A stretch of DNA of 14,716 nucleotides from Alphaproteobacteria bacterium (GCA_015654715.1 JAATGK010000436.1:1-14716), one strand, 5' to 3'; positions 1-6,785 are shown, numbered from the stretch's first letter. The notes: a model not told the origin generated them from the letters alone. Program-made: numbers and translations.

Positions 1-7
1 CGAAACC

Positions 8-739
8 GTGCTTGCCGCCGGGCGCCGCACCGCCAAGGCGAACGGAACCGGCGTGCTGGTGTCGCTGGCGCTGCACGGATTGCTGGCATTTCTGGCTCTG
101 GTGGTGGTCGCCCGTCACACGACCGAATTGGCGATCAAACCTGCGGCCCAGCCGGTGTTCCTGCCGGTCGATTTGATCCGCCTCGGCGATGAAACGCGTT
201 CACCGCCGGCCGAGCTGCGCTCGCCCATCCCGCAGCAGAAAGCCGGGCGGCCGCAAGAGGCTGCGAGCCCCAATCCGCAGGCAACCTCGCTGACAGGCAA
301 AAAACCGGTCGATGCGTTGGAAGCCAAACTCAAGGCGCTGGCGCGTCTGAAGCAGCCGGACAGTCCGCTCAAGCTCGGCGAAGGCGTTGGCGTCTCCAAT
401 GTCGACGCCTCGAACGGCGCTCCCGGCGATGCCGCGACCTATGCCATCCGCGATTATGTGCTGGCCCAGGTGCTGCGGCGCTGGACGCTGAATCTGGTGC
501 GCGCGGCCAACCGGTCCATCACCGTCAAGATCGCCGTCGTGATGAAGCGCGACGGCACCATTGCGTCGGCGGACATCGTCGAGCAGGCGCGAGCCAAGAC
601 CGATGCGGTCTATCGCGATATCGCCATCGGTGCGCGCAATGCCGTTCTTCTTTCGTCGCCGGTCGCGTTACCCGCTGGTGATTACCCAAAGGAAATGCAT
701 TTCACTTTGCTATTGGATACGCGCGCCGTCTTGCGCTGA
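8..739 (+). CDS. TonB/TolA-type energy transducer (left end uncertain)
   Basis: The product of about 243 residues looks like a periplasm-spanning energy transducer that links inner-membrane proton-motive force (via ExbBD or TolQR) to outer-membrane transport or envelope integrity. A single hydrophobic segment lies at about residues 15-38. It is followed by a low-complexity Pro/Ala/Gln/Lys linker (about 45-130). The globular C-terminal domain (about 140-243) has the pattern expected of TonB/TolA C-terminal domains: 'VLRRW', then a strand with 'RDGTI', then a helix with 'IAIGARNAV' and 'SSP'. The first possible start is GTG at 8, but the frame stays open to base 2, so the true start may lie outside the window. 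The stop (737-739) is two bases from the stop of the opposing small gene at 742. I cannot decide between TonB and TolA from sequence alone. Confidence 0.8.
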   Translation: MLAAGRRTAKANGTGVLVSLALHGLLAFLALVVVARHTTELAIKPAAQPVFLPVDLIRLGDETRSPPAELRSPIPQQKAGRPQEAASPNPQATSLTGKKPVDALEAKLKALARLKQPDSPLKLGEGVGVSNVDASNGAPGDAATYAIRDYVLAQVLRRWTLNLVRAANRSITVKIAVVMKRDGTIASADIVEQARAKTDAVYRDIAIGARNAVLLSSPVALPAGDYPKEMHFTLLLDTRAVLR

Positions 740-741
740 CC

Positions 742-915
742 TCACTCTTTGCCGCCGCGGCCCGTCTCCGCGTCCGCCAACATGCCGTGGCTGATCAAGT
801 CGGCCATCAGCGTGAAGACGTAGCGTTGCTCGGGGGTGCGCAGACGACGTAGCGCTTGCAACAAAAAGCTCTCTTCGACTTCCGCCGTCGAGATGCTTGG
901 TGTGCCTTTTCTCAT
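742..915 (-). CDS. Unrecognised 57-residue small protein
   Basis: Reading leftward from ATG at 915 gives an uninterrupted 57-residue frame beginning MRKGTPSISTAEVEESF and ending RGGKE. AAGG lies a few bases upstream of the ATG, although the spacing is short. An in-frame TAG about five codons upstream limits any extension. The middle section (LLQALRRLRTPEQRYVFTLMADLI) should form amphipathic helices, and there is no signal peptide or membrane segment. Codons prefer G or C in third position, as in neighbouring genes. It converges on the transducer gene with a two-base gap. I do not recognise the family; the helical 'TPEQRYVF' stretch vaguely recalls the C-terminal tails of small regulators, which is not evidence of function. 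It may be a real small gene. Confidence 0.5.
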   Translation of the reverse strand: MRKGTPSISTAEVEESFLLQALRRLRTPEQRYVFTLMADLISHGMLADAETGRGGKE

Positions 916-1024
916 ACCCTTCAGCCCCAGAACTATCGTTTCAACGCCTATAAGTAAGTATGCGTTAGGGTTTGTTCAGGGGCAGGATTGCGGCGGAACC
1001 GCGGCGTATTTGCGCTGATTTTGT

Positions 1025-1070
1025 CTTCGCGTCGCGAAGGGCGAGGGCCAACGGCCTCCGCAGGATGAGG
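1025..1070. repeat. REP-like palindromic intergenic repeat
   Basis: A perfect 15-base palindrome, CTTCGCG-T-CGCGAAG (1025-1039), is followed by GGCC-AAC-GGCC (1046-1056) and GCAGGATGAGG. Read on the minus strand it resembles the 'CCTCATCCTG...' style of palindromic repeats dispersed in many alphaproteobacterial genomes, recalled from general knowledge. It lies between the stop of the SUMF1-like gene (1102) and the small gene at 915. It could fold in the transcript of the SUMF1-like gene and act as a 3' stabiliser or weak terminator. Confidence 0.5.
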
Positions 1071-1101
1071 AATCCGTTTGCATGCCCGCCGCTTCAGCGC
1101 G

Positions 1102-1998
1102 TCAGGGCAAATCGCGCGCGACGCGGAAGCCGGCCAGAGTCGAATAATCGAATTCGCCGCCGCTGTCGTCGGCCCCGATGCGCGCCGCCGAGCGCACGAA
1201 TACCGGCACGTTGTCCCACGAGCCGCCGCGCAAGACGTGACGCGTACAGTTCTTCTCCGCCCACGGGCGGGCGTCGGCGGGGGCGCCGATGTAACCTTTG
1301 TGCCAGCAATCTTCCGTCCACTGCCAGACATTGCCGAGCATGCCGTAAAGCCCGAACGGATTGGGCTTGAAGCTGTCGATATTGGAGAGGGCGTGGAAAT
1401 CGTAGGAACTGCCGCAGCCATTGCAGTTGGCATTGCCGCTACCGACAGCATCGCCCCACCAACGCGCCGTAGAGGTTCCGGCGCGGGCGGCATATTCCCA
1501 TTCGGCTTCGCTCGGCAGCCGATAGGGCCCAGTGCGATTGGTGAGCCCGGGCCGGGCTTCGCGCACCTTTTGATTCAGCCAATCGACATAGGCGCGGGCG
1601 TCTTTCCACGAGATGCAGCTCGCCGGCCAGCGCGCCGGCTCTTCGTCGTAAGGGGGAAGGGCGATGCCTTTGTCCGGCACGCGCCAGCGCATGTTGAGAA
1701 GGCGGTTGCACGGTTCCGGCTGATAGCCGGTGGCGCGCAAGAATATGAGATAATCCTCGCTGGCGACGTCGTACTCCGCGAGTGCAAAGGCCTTCACCGT
1801 CACAATGCGCTGCGGGCCTTCGGCGTCGAAGCGGCCGGGTTCATGTGCCGGACTGCCCATGACGAACCTGCCGGCCGGAATGCCGATCATATCGGGGCAA
1901 TTGGGGCATTCCTTGAAATTGCGGTCTTCAGGCCCGGCGGCCGCGGCGGCGGCGGCCAGGAGGATGAGGCAGGCGGTACGCGCAAGAAAACGCGACAT
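1102..1998 (-). CDS. Secreted SUMF1/FGE-fold domain protein without catalytic cysteines
   Basis: The 298-residue product has an N-terminal signal peptide (MSRFLARTACLILLAAAAAAA), so it is probably exported. A full-length SUMF1 (FGE-sulfatase, PF03781) domain follows. Its signatures are 'ECPNCPDMIGIPAGRFVMGSP' near the start, 'RLPSEAEWEYAARAG' mid-protein, 'NCNGCGSSYD', 'GNVWQWTEDCW', 'RGGSW' (257-261) and a terminal 'AGFRVARDLP'. True formylglycine-generating enzymes use two cysteines three and eight residues after the GGS. Here those positions are Asn263 and Val268, so sulfatase activation by the known mechanism is unlikely. A binding or structural role, as in other SUMF1-fold proteins, is possible. 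The frame is open up to base 2145, but only ATG 1998 puts the signal peptide at the N-terminus. Its ribosome-binding site is weak, and a start 12 codons upstream cannot be excluded. Confidence 0.85.
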   Translation of the reverse strand: MSRFLARTACLILLAAAAAAAGPEDRNFKECPNCPDMIGIPAGRFVMGSPAHEPGRFDAEGPQRIVTVKAFALAEYDVASEDYLIFLRATGYQPEPCNRLLNMRWRVPDKGIALPPYDEEPARWPASCISWKDARAYVDWLNQKVREARPGLTNRTGPYRLPSEAEWEYAARAGTSTARWWGDAVGSGNANCNGCGSSYDFHALSNIDSFKPNPFGLYGMLGNVWQWTEDCWHKGYIGAPADARPWAEKNCTRHVLRGGSWDNVPVFVRSAARIGADDSGGEFDYSTLAGFRVARDLP

Positions 1999-2435
1999 GA
2001 GGGTCTCGCGGGGTTCACGAACAACAGACATTTCACTTCGAGGACGTTTTGCCAAGACGCCAATAGATGCGCCAAGAGCGGGCGTGGAACACGTCCGCTC
2101 TAAAGGGGGTGCGCCCCAGACCCACGGCGCCAGCGAGCGTCGCATTCAAGCGGCGGCAAGACAGGCACATTGTGCGTCTCTCATCGGGCCTAGAGTGCAC
2201 GCAAGCCGAGGCACCCATACCCTGGATGATCTATTGCGTCGCTTGCGGATCCACGTGTTCGCGACACACAGCTTCGCCGCTGGTGGTCCAGCACCTCCAA
2301 CAAAAACATCACAGTCGATGTGGGGAACACACAACGAACCTTCAAGGGGGTGCGGCAAGCTGTGCACTATTCGGTGCGAGACGCGGTTGCAGACCTGGAG
2401 CCGTGGCGGTGGACGGCGGAGAGGGAGGCAGACCT
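1999..2435. other. Gene-poor stretch upstream of the SUMF1-like gene
   Basis: About 435 bases separate the SUMF1-like start from the repeat at 2438. Open frames exist on both strands, but none has a recognisable domain, a ribosome-binding site or consistent coding character. The minus-strand extension of the SUMF1 frame (1999-2145) would place a non-signal-like leader before the signal peptide. A short hairpin, GGGG-TGCG-CCCC, lies near 2105-2116. The stretch may hold the promoter and 5' untranslated region of the SUMF1-like gene, a decayed gene or an uncharacterised RNA. I see no tRNA, 6S, SRP or tmRNA signature. Confidence 0.5.
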
Positions 2436-2437
2436 TA

Positions 2438-2486
2438 ACCTCCCCCTTGCGGGGAGGTCGGAGAGCGTAGTGATCCGGGTGGGGGC
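2438..2486. repeat. GC-rich palindromic intergenic repeat (degenerate copy)
   Basis: A perfect 8-bp stem, ACCTCCCC (2438-2445) with GGGGAGGT (2451-2458), closes on CTTGC. It is followed by CGGAGAGCGTAGTGATCCGGGTGGGGG. The layout (CCTCCCC stem-loop, spacer, GGGTGGGG arm) is that of the repeat seen in better copies at 11160, 11246 and 13532. It lies just upstream of the MNT promoter and may insulate it. Confidence 0.6.
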
Positions 2487-2496
2487 TAGGTCCGCT

Positions 2497-2526
2497 TTGC
2501 GCCAAAAAAACAGAACCTGCTATATT
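2497..2526 (+). promoter_or_regulatory. Putative promoter of the MNT/HEPN operon (leaderless)
   Basis: TTGCGC at 2497-2502 and TATATT at 2521-2526 (five of six to TATAAT) are separated by 18 bases. Transcription would begin at about 2533-2534, which is the A of the ATG at 2534. No Shine-Dalgarno sequence precedes that ATG, which fits a leaderless mRNA. The assignment is by eye, with no experimental support. Confidence 0.5.
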
Positions 2527-2533
2527 GTTTAGC

Positions 2534-2860
2534 ATGACAATCACAGCCGCAAGCGACCCGGTACTTATGCGCTTCCGCACCGCCGTGACGGAAATGTACG
2601 GCGATCGGCTTGAGCGTGTTGTGTTGTTTGGTTCGCGCGCGCGCGGCGATGCGCAGCCGGATTCCGATTACGATATCGCGGTGTTTCTTCGCGACATGCC
2701 AGACCGGTTTGCGGAGATGAACCGGCTTGCCGATCTTGGCACGGCTATTCTTGACGAGACTGGCGGGTTCATTCACGCCATGCCTTATGGCGCCGGCTTC
2801 TACAACGATGCACGCATGCCACTCATGCACGAAATTCGTGCCGAAGGCGTCGATCTGTGA
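2534..2860 (+). CDS. MNT-type nucleotidyltransferase antitoxin
   Basis: This 108-residue minimal nucleotidyltransferase-fold protein is the antitoxin half of an MNT/HEPN pair. The signature GS-x-AxG...DSDYD is complete: Gly33-Ser34 begin the motif and Asp45/Asp47 are the metal-binding acidic pair ('DSDYDIAVF'). In characterised relatives the MNT protein transfers AMP to the HEPN RNase toxin and silences it. ATG 2534 is preferred over TTG 2525 because the TTG lies within the likely -10 box TATATT. The stop TGA overlaps the GTG start of the downstream HEPN gene as GTGA, a layout typical of translational coupling. The reading frame is intact, unlike that of its partner. Confidence 0.85.
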   Translation: MTITAASDPVLMRFRTAVTEMYGDRLERVVLFGSRARGDAQPDSDYDIAVFLRDMPDRFAEMNRLADLGTAILDETGGFIHAMPYGAGFYNDARMPLMHEIRAEGVDL

Positions 2861-3242
2861 AGCCGCAAGCCGCCGCGTTCCTTGAAAAAGCACGGGAGCT
2901 TCTCGATCGCGCGAATAAGATGCTGGACGTCGGTTTGAATGAGGACGCAGGGCGGACTGCATATTTGGCTGGATTGCATGCGGCTCAGCCTTTCTTTTCG
3001 AGACGAATGGCCGTGTGTTCAAAAAACATGCGACCGTGCAGAGCGAGTTTGGGCGATTGACCAAAGGAGATCCGCGCATCGACGTTGAATTGCGGACGTT
3101 TCTTGGTCGCGCCTACAATCTCAAAGCTATCGCCGACTATGAAACCGGCCCGGGATCGCGCGTGTCGGCCGCCAGCGCCAGCGCGGCCGTTCGAACGGCG
3201 TGCCGGTTTGTGGAAAGTGTGGCTACTTTTCTGCTGCCTTGA
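2857..3242 (+). pseudogene. HEPN-domain RNase toxin, frameshifted
   Basis: The gene starts at GTG 2857, overlapping the MNT stop. Its first part encodes an N-terminal HEPN segment (AFLEKARELLDRANKMLDVG) and the active-site region 'GRTAYLAGLHAAQ', with Arg33 and His41 as candidates for the R...H catalytic pair. After the CAG codon at 2986-2988 the frame is lost: the next bases CCTTTCTTTTC need one more base before CTT to continue as FETNGRVFKKH. The remainder, 'HATVQSEFGRL...GRAYNLKAIADYET', is perfectly HEPN-like in the +1-shifted frame down to TGA at 3240-3242. A single deleted G (CAGGCC to CAGCC) explains everything. Either the toxin is genuinely inactivated or the assembly has an error here. 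The complete protein would have had about 128 residues. Confidence 0.85.
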
Positions 3243-3250
3243 CGGCCCGT

Positions 3251-3270
3251 GCAAAATTCAAGAATTTTGC
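3251..3270. promoter_or_regulatory. Perfect AT-rich 20-base palindrome
   Basis: GCAAAATTCAAGAATTTTGC is a perfect inverted repeat of 9-base arms around AA, eight bases after the HEPN stop and before the convergent membrane-protein gene. Its small centre and lack of a following T-run make it a poor intrinsic terminator. A protein-binding site or an mRNA 3' hairpin are both possible. Confidence 0.45.
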
Positions 3271-3353
3271 GATAGGTAGAAAAAGGCATATGTGGTGGGC
3301 ATTTCTCGTATTTCCCCAACGGTGGACGTCCAATCGACTTGAGGTGGGTTCAG

Positions 3354-3599
3354 CTAAGATACTCTGTTGCGGATTGCACCGATTACTGCACCAGCAATGG
3401 CGAAAGGCACCGGCACGGCGAGCGCGATGGCGTGAAAGTTCGGCTCATGCATGAGCATGTGCAGGCCGACTATCACGACCACACCCAATATCTGTCCGCC
3501 CAGGGCAGCGATGACCGTTAGCTTCCAGCCCGCGCCCGAGCCCATCGCAAAGAACGCAGTCGCGCCTATCAGTAGCGCGAAACCTATCAAGATCAGCAT
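3354..3599 (-). CDS. Small hydrophobic membrane protein, family not recognised
   Basis: The 81-residue product is almost entirely hydrophobic. It has probable membrane segments at about residues 1-18 (MLILIGFALLIGATAFFA), 28-48 (VIAALGGQILGVVVIVGLHML) and 58-76 (ALAVPVPFAIAGAVIGAI), and ends RNRVS. The short loop MHEPNFH between the last two segments is the only notably polar part. GGGGA lies eight bases upstream of the ATG at 3599. A TTG immediately before it (3602) is an alternative start. It is a stand-alone gene, with the broken HEPN gene converging on it. I cannot assign a function. Confidence 0.6.
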   Translation of the reverse strand: MLILIGFALLIGATAFFAMGSGAGWKLTVIAALGGQILGVVVIVGLHMLMHEPNFHAIALAVPVPFAIAGAVIGAIRNRVS

Positions 3600-3775
3600 C
3601 AAGTGGTCCCCAGCCTGAAATTCTTCCCGGTTCCGAGTTTCGCGAAACTGTAACTCGTAAATCCAGAACCGCCCACCTCAGATGACCGTTTTGGTATAGT
3701 CGACATCTCATCGGTGCACATCTCAGGAATTTCGCACCGCAGAACGGTGACAGGAAAATCAGCGCCTTAGCTGGT

Positions 3776-3800
3776 GCAGACATCCGGTGCGAATGTCTGC
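3776..3800. repeat. Inverted repeat GCAGACAT...ATGTCTGC
   Basis: GCAGACAT (3776-3783) and ATGTCTGC (3793-3800) form a perfect 8-bp stem around a nine-base loop. On the plus strand TTTTG follows, which is a weak terminator signature, but no plus-strand gene ends nearby. A similar 'AATGTCYGCTTTTG' phrase occurs as a dispersed intergenic sequence in related bacteria as far as I recall. The gap 3600-3911 holds this and the next repeat and no gene that I can support. Confidence 0.45.
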
Positions 3801-3837
3801 TTTTGAACTATTCCGCATTATTCACCCATCATGCAGA

Positions 3838-3899
3838 CCCTCTCCCACAAGGGGAGAGGGATAAAAATGTGAATTCCGTAGCCTTGAGGGAGGGTGAGG
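3838..3899. repeat. GC-rich palindromic intergenic repeat (diverged copy)
   Basis: CCCTCTCCC (3838-3846) pairs perfectly with GGGAGAGGG (3852-3860). After a short spacer comes CCTTGAGGGAGGGTGAGG, matching the outer arm of the copy at 11246-11310. It sits 12 bases beyond the stop of the phosphatidyltransferase gene, where it could form a 3'-end hairpin in that minus-strand transcript. Confidence 0.55.
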
Positions 3900-3911
3900 C
3901 CGCCCCTCGCT

Positions 3912-4511
3912 TTATCCCAGCCAGTGCCGTCGTACCGGCAGGCCTCGACGCAGGCGCCAGGCTTCCCAGGCGCTGGGAACGTCGGCTTCCCAATTGGGCA
4001 GCAGCACGACGATGGCGCAGCCATCGAAGATCGAAACCGTGATGCCGATGCCGATGATCCAGAAGGCGATCGCCGAACTGCCGTAACACGCCAGCACCAT
4101 CATGCCGATCAGCAGACATAGGCCCATGAACTTGGCCGAGCGCGCGTGGGTGGCGGTCATGCGATGAAAGCGCAGCCAGCAGATGAGCTGTTCGAGGACC
4201 TCGGCGGCGATGGCGTAGAAGACGATGACGATATTGCGCATCACCGCATCGGGCCGGAGGAAATAAAGCGCCGTCATGCTCGCCAGCCAGAAGAACAGGT
4301 CGACGGTGGAATCGGCTTTGCGCAGATTGACGGTCGAGATGCCGAGACGGCGGGCGATGATGCCGTCGAAGATGTCGCTCAAGGTCACGAGCAAAATGAT
4401 GAGGGCGAGGAAAGTGCCGTGCCCATACCAGCCAAGCACAGGCACGACCAAGATCATCAAGGCGCGGAAGGCGATGAGCGCCGCCGGGATATGTTTTGCC
4501 GTGGCGCCCAT
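3912..4511 (-). CDS. CDP-alcohol phosphatidyltransferase-family membrane protein
   Basis: This 199-residue integral membrane protein belongs to the family that transfers a phosphoalcohol from a CDP-activated lipid or alcohol, as in phospholipid headgroup synthesis. The signature is present at residues 46-71: Asp46-x2-Asp49-Gly50-x2-Ala53-Arg54, then Asp67-x3-Asp71. These supply the metal- and CDP-binding residues. The second glycine of the usual D-x2-DG-x2-AR-x8-G-x3-D-x3-D pattern is Leu63 here ('LRKADSTVD'). Several hydrophobic helices flank the motif. ATG 4511 is chosen because AGGA lies seven bases upstream; an in-frame start at 4580 would run into the repeat at 4540-4629. The substrate cannot be deduced. 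It lies downstream of the M13 peptidase on the same strand, separated by a palindromic repeat. Confidence 0.8.
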   Translation of the reverse strand: MGATAKHIPAALIAFRALMILVVPVLGWYGHGTFLALIILLVTLSDIFDGIIARRLGISTVNLRKADSTVDLFFWLASMTALYFLRPDAVMRNIVIVFYAIAAEVLEQLICWLRFHRMTATHARSAKFMGLCLLIGMMVLACYGSSAIAFWIIGIGITVSIFDGCAIVVLLPNWEADVPSAWEAWRLRRGLPVRRHWLG

Positions 4512-4539
4512 TGGAACGTCCTGTGTTGTGTACCTTATC

Positions 4540-4629
4540 TCGTCATGGCCGGCCCCCGAGCCGGCCATCCATTCCAACACGGCACCGTACCGGAAGTCTG
4601 GATGGCCGGGTCAAGCCCGGCCATGACGA
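4540..4629. repeat. Large palindromic repeat (CGTCATGGCCGG type)
   Basis: TCGTCATGGCCGG at 4540-4552 is exactly repeated in inverse orientation as CCGGCCATGACGA at 4617-4629. Inner pieces (CCGGCCATCC at 4561 and GGATGGCCGG at 4600-4609) pair with each other too. The phrase 'ATGGCCGGGTCAAGCCCGGCCATGACGA' is characteristic of a dispersed palindromic element in Bradyrhizobium-like and other alphaproteobacterial genomes (general knowledge). It fills most of the gap between the M13 peptidase stop (4639) and the phosphatidyltransferase start (4511), and may terminate the former or stabilise its mRNA. Confidence 0.75.
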
Positions 4630-4638
4630 AGTGGGGCA

Positions 4639-6702
4639 TTACCAGAGTTTCACGCGCTGTTCCGGCGGCAGATAATACTTGTCGCCCGGCTTGACGTCGA
4701 AGGCCGCGTACCACGCGTCGATATTACGGGTCGAACCGATGACCCGGAACGGCGCCGGCGAGTGCGGGTCGGACAGAATGCGGCTTCTGAGGTCGCCTTC
4801 CTGGAATTTCGACTGCCACACCTGAGCGAGGCCGAGGAAGAAGCGCTGGTCGGGGGTGAAGCCGTCCAACACCGGCGCCGGCTGGCCGTCGAGTGCGATG
4901 TGATACGCCTTGTAGGCGATCGACAGGCCGGCGAGGTCGGCAATGTTCTCGCCGAGCGTCGCACCACCGCGGATGTGCAGGCCCGGCAGCGGCTCATAGG
5001 CGTCGAACTGGTCGCTCAGCATTTTGGTGCGCGTCTTGAAGTTGGCGAGGTCGCCGTCGGTCCACCAGTTCTCCAAATTGCCGACGCCGTTGTACTGGGC
5101 CCCCTGGTCGTCGAAGCCGTGGCTGATTTCGTGGCCGATCACCACGCCGATGGCGCCGTAGTTCACCGCATCGTCCGCATTGGGATCGAAGAACGGCGGC
5201 TGCAGAATCGCGGCCGGGAAGGTGATCGAATTGAACGACGGGCTGTAATAGGCGTTCACTGTCGGTGGCGTCATATCCCACTCGTTCTTGTCGACCGGCT
5301 GATCGAGGCGCTTGATATCGCGGTTCCATTCGAACAGCGCAGCGCGTTTGACGTTGCCGACGAGATCGTCGCGGCTGATTTCAAGCGCCGCGTAATCGCG
5401 CCAGGTATCGGGATAACCGATGTGCGGCGTGAACTGATGCAGCTTGTCGAGCGCCTTTTGGCGGGTGACGTCGCTCATCCAGGGCAGCGTCTTGATGTCG
5501 GCTTCATAGGCTTTGAGCAGGTTGCCGACGAGCCGTTCCGCCTTGGCCTTGGCTTCGGGCGGGAAGTACTTCGCGACATAGAGCTTGCCGAAGGCTTCGC
5601 CGAGGATGCGGTCCAACGCGCGCACGCCGCGGGTGGCGCGATCGCTCTGCTGCTGCCGGCCTGCCAGTGCCGCGCCGTAGAAGGCGAAATCGGCGTCGTC
5701 GAACTTCTTGGGCAGAAGGCCGGCGTAGTTGTGCAGATAGTGGACCGTCAGATAATCGCGCCACACGCTGACCGGTGTCTTGGCGAACAGCTTGGCCAAG
5801 GGAGCGATGGCGGTGCTCTCGCCGACGACGACCACACGAGCGCCCTTGTCGAGCGGAATGGTGGTCTCGGAGAAGAACGCATCCCACGGGAACGCCGGGG
5901 CCAGCTTCTTGAGCTCTTTGTAGGCGACCGGGTGGTACATCGTGATCGGATCGCGCTGTTCGGCGCGAGTCCAGCGCAACTTGGCGATCTCGGTTTCGAG
6001 CGCCAGAATCTTTTCCGCCCGTTTGTCGGCGTCGCTGGCGCCCGACAGCGTCAGCATGGTGGCGAGATAAACCTTGTAAGCGGCGCGAACCTTGACGATG
6101 CCCGCTTCGTCGAGCAGGTAGAAATCGCGATCCGGCAGGCCGAGGCCTTCGGGACTGAGGTTGACGCTGTATTTGGTCGAGTTCTTGTCATCGACGCCGA
6201 TGCCGACGCCGAAGATACTGCCGGCGGCCAGACGCGGTGTCCCCATGAGGCGGGCGACGTCCTTGGCCGATTTCAGCTTGGCGATTTCGGTGAGGTCGGC
6301 CTTGACCGGCTGCAGCCCGCGCGCCTCGATGGCCTGGGTATCGACGAAGCCGTCGTAGAGATCGCGCAGCTTTTTCTCTTCGGGCGAAAGCTGATCGGCC
6401 GATTTGGCTTCCAGACCGGCGACGATTTCCTTCATGCGCGTTTCGCTGAGGAGCGCGAGGTTCTGGAATGAGCCGGTTGCGGAACGATCGCCCGGGATCA
6501 CGGCCTTTTTGTACCAATTACCATTGACGAACATGTAGAAATCGTCGCCCGGCTTCACCGTACGGTCCATACCGGTGAGGTCGACGCCCCATTGGCCGAG
6601 CGTGGCTTTGGGACCGGGAAGCGGTGCCGGCGGCGGTGGCGGCGGCGATGCAGTACAGCCGGCCAACAACAGCGCGGCCGCAACGATCAGGCGGCGATTC
6701 AT
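4639..6702 (-). CDS. M13-family zinc metallopeptidase lipoprotein (neprilysin/PepO-like)
   Basis: The 687-residue secreted endopeptidase cleaves peptides in the periplasm or at the cell surface. Residues 1-16 form a lipoprotein signal with lipobox LAGC (MNRRLIVAAALLLAGC), followed by a poly-proline tether. The M13 N-terminal domain begins near 'GVDLTGMDRTVKPGDDFYMFVNGNW'. The zinc site is complete: HEISH with His524, Glu525 and His528, then GENIADLAG with the zinc ligand Glu585 and the accompanying Asp589. 'NAYYSPSFNSITFPAAIL' precedes the zinc helix, as in the family. The protein ends '...RVKLW', the usual M13 C-terminus. ATG 6702 has GGAG eight bases upstream, whereas the longer frame to 6765 would bury the lipoprotein signal. 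Length is normal for the family. Confidence 0.95.
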   Translation of the reverse strand: MNRRLIVAAALLLAGCTASPPPPPPAPLPGPKATLGQWGVDLTGMDRTVKPGDDFYMFVNGNWYKKAVIPGDRSATGSFQNLALLSETRMKEIVAGLEAKSADQLSPEEKKLRDLYDGFVDTQAIEARGLQPVKADLTEIAKLKSAKDVARLMGTPRLAAGSIFGVGIGVDDKNSTKYSVNLSPEGLGLPDRDFYLLDEAGIVKVRAAYKVYLATMLTLSGASDADKRAEKILALETEIAKLRWTRAEQRDPITMYHPVAYKELKKLAPAFPWDAFFSETTIPLDKGARVVVVGESTAIAPLAKLFAKTPVSVWRDYLTVHYLHNYAGLLPKKFDDADFAFYGAALAGRQQQSDRATRGVRALDRILGEAFGKLYVAKYFPPEAKAKAERLVGNLLKAYEADIKTLPWMSDVTRQKALDKLHQFTPHIGYPDTWRDYAALEISRDDLVGNVKRAALFEWNRDIKRLDQPVDKNEWDMTPPTVNAYYSPSFNSITFPAAILQPPFFDPNADDAVNYGAIGVVIGHEISHGFDDQGAQYNGVGNLENWWTDGDLANFKTRTKMLSDQFDAYEPLPGLHIRGGATLGENIADLAGLSIAYKAYHIALDGQPAPVLDGFTPDQRFFLGLAQVWQSKFQEGDLRSRILSDPHSPAPFRVIGSTRNIDAWYAAFDVKPGDKYYLPPEQRVKLW

Positions 6703-6785
6703 GCAAAAAACTCCACAAATGGAACCCGTTAAGATGCGGACGGGCGGCCTTGGCGCGCAAGTCACGCTTTCGCGACCTATTGCCC

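Noticed and set aside
1078..2103. Plus-strand open frame of 341 codons
   Set aside because: It is antisense to the SUMF1-like gene and has no recognisable motif.
2146..2435. Possible 6S or other housekeeping RNA
   Set aside because: I could not find the conserved bubble, closing stems or other signature of a known RNA class.
3838..3860. Perfect hairpin as an intrinsic terminator of the phosphatidyltransferase gene
   Set aside because: The stem is strong, but no T-run follows in the minus-strand direction. It is better described as part of the dispersed repeat.
4762..6471. Plus-strand open frame of 569 codons
   Set aside because: It lies antisense to the M13 peptidase, whose zinc motifs and signal peptide are unmistakable. 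GC-rich third positions keep the opposite frame open.
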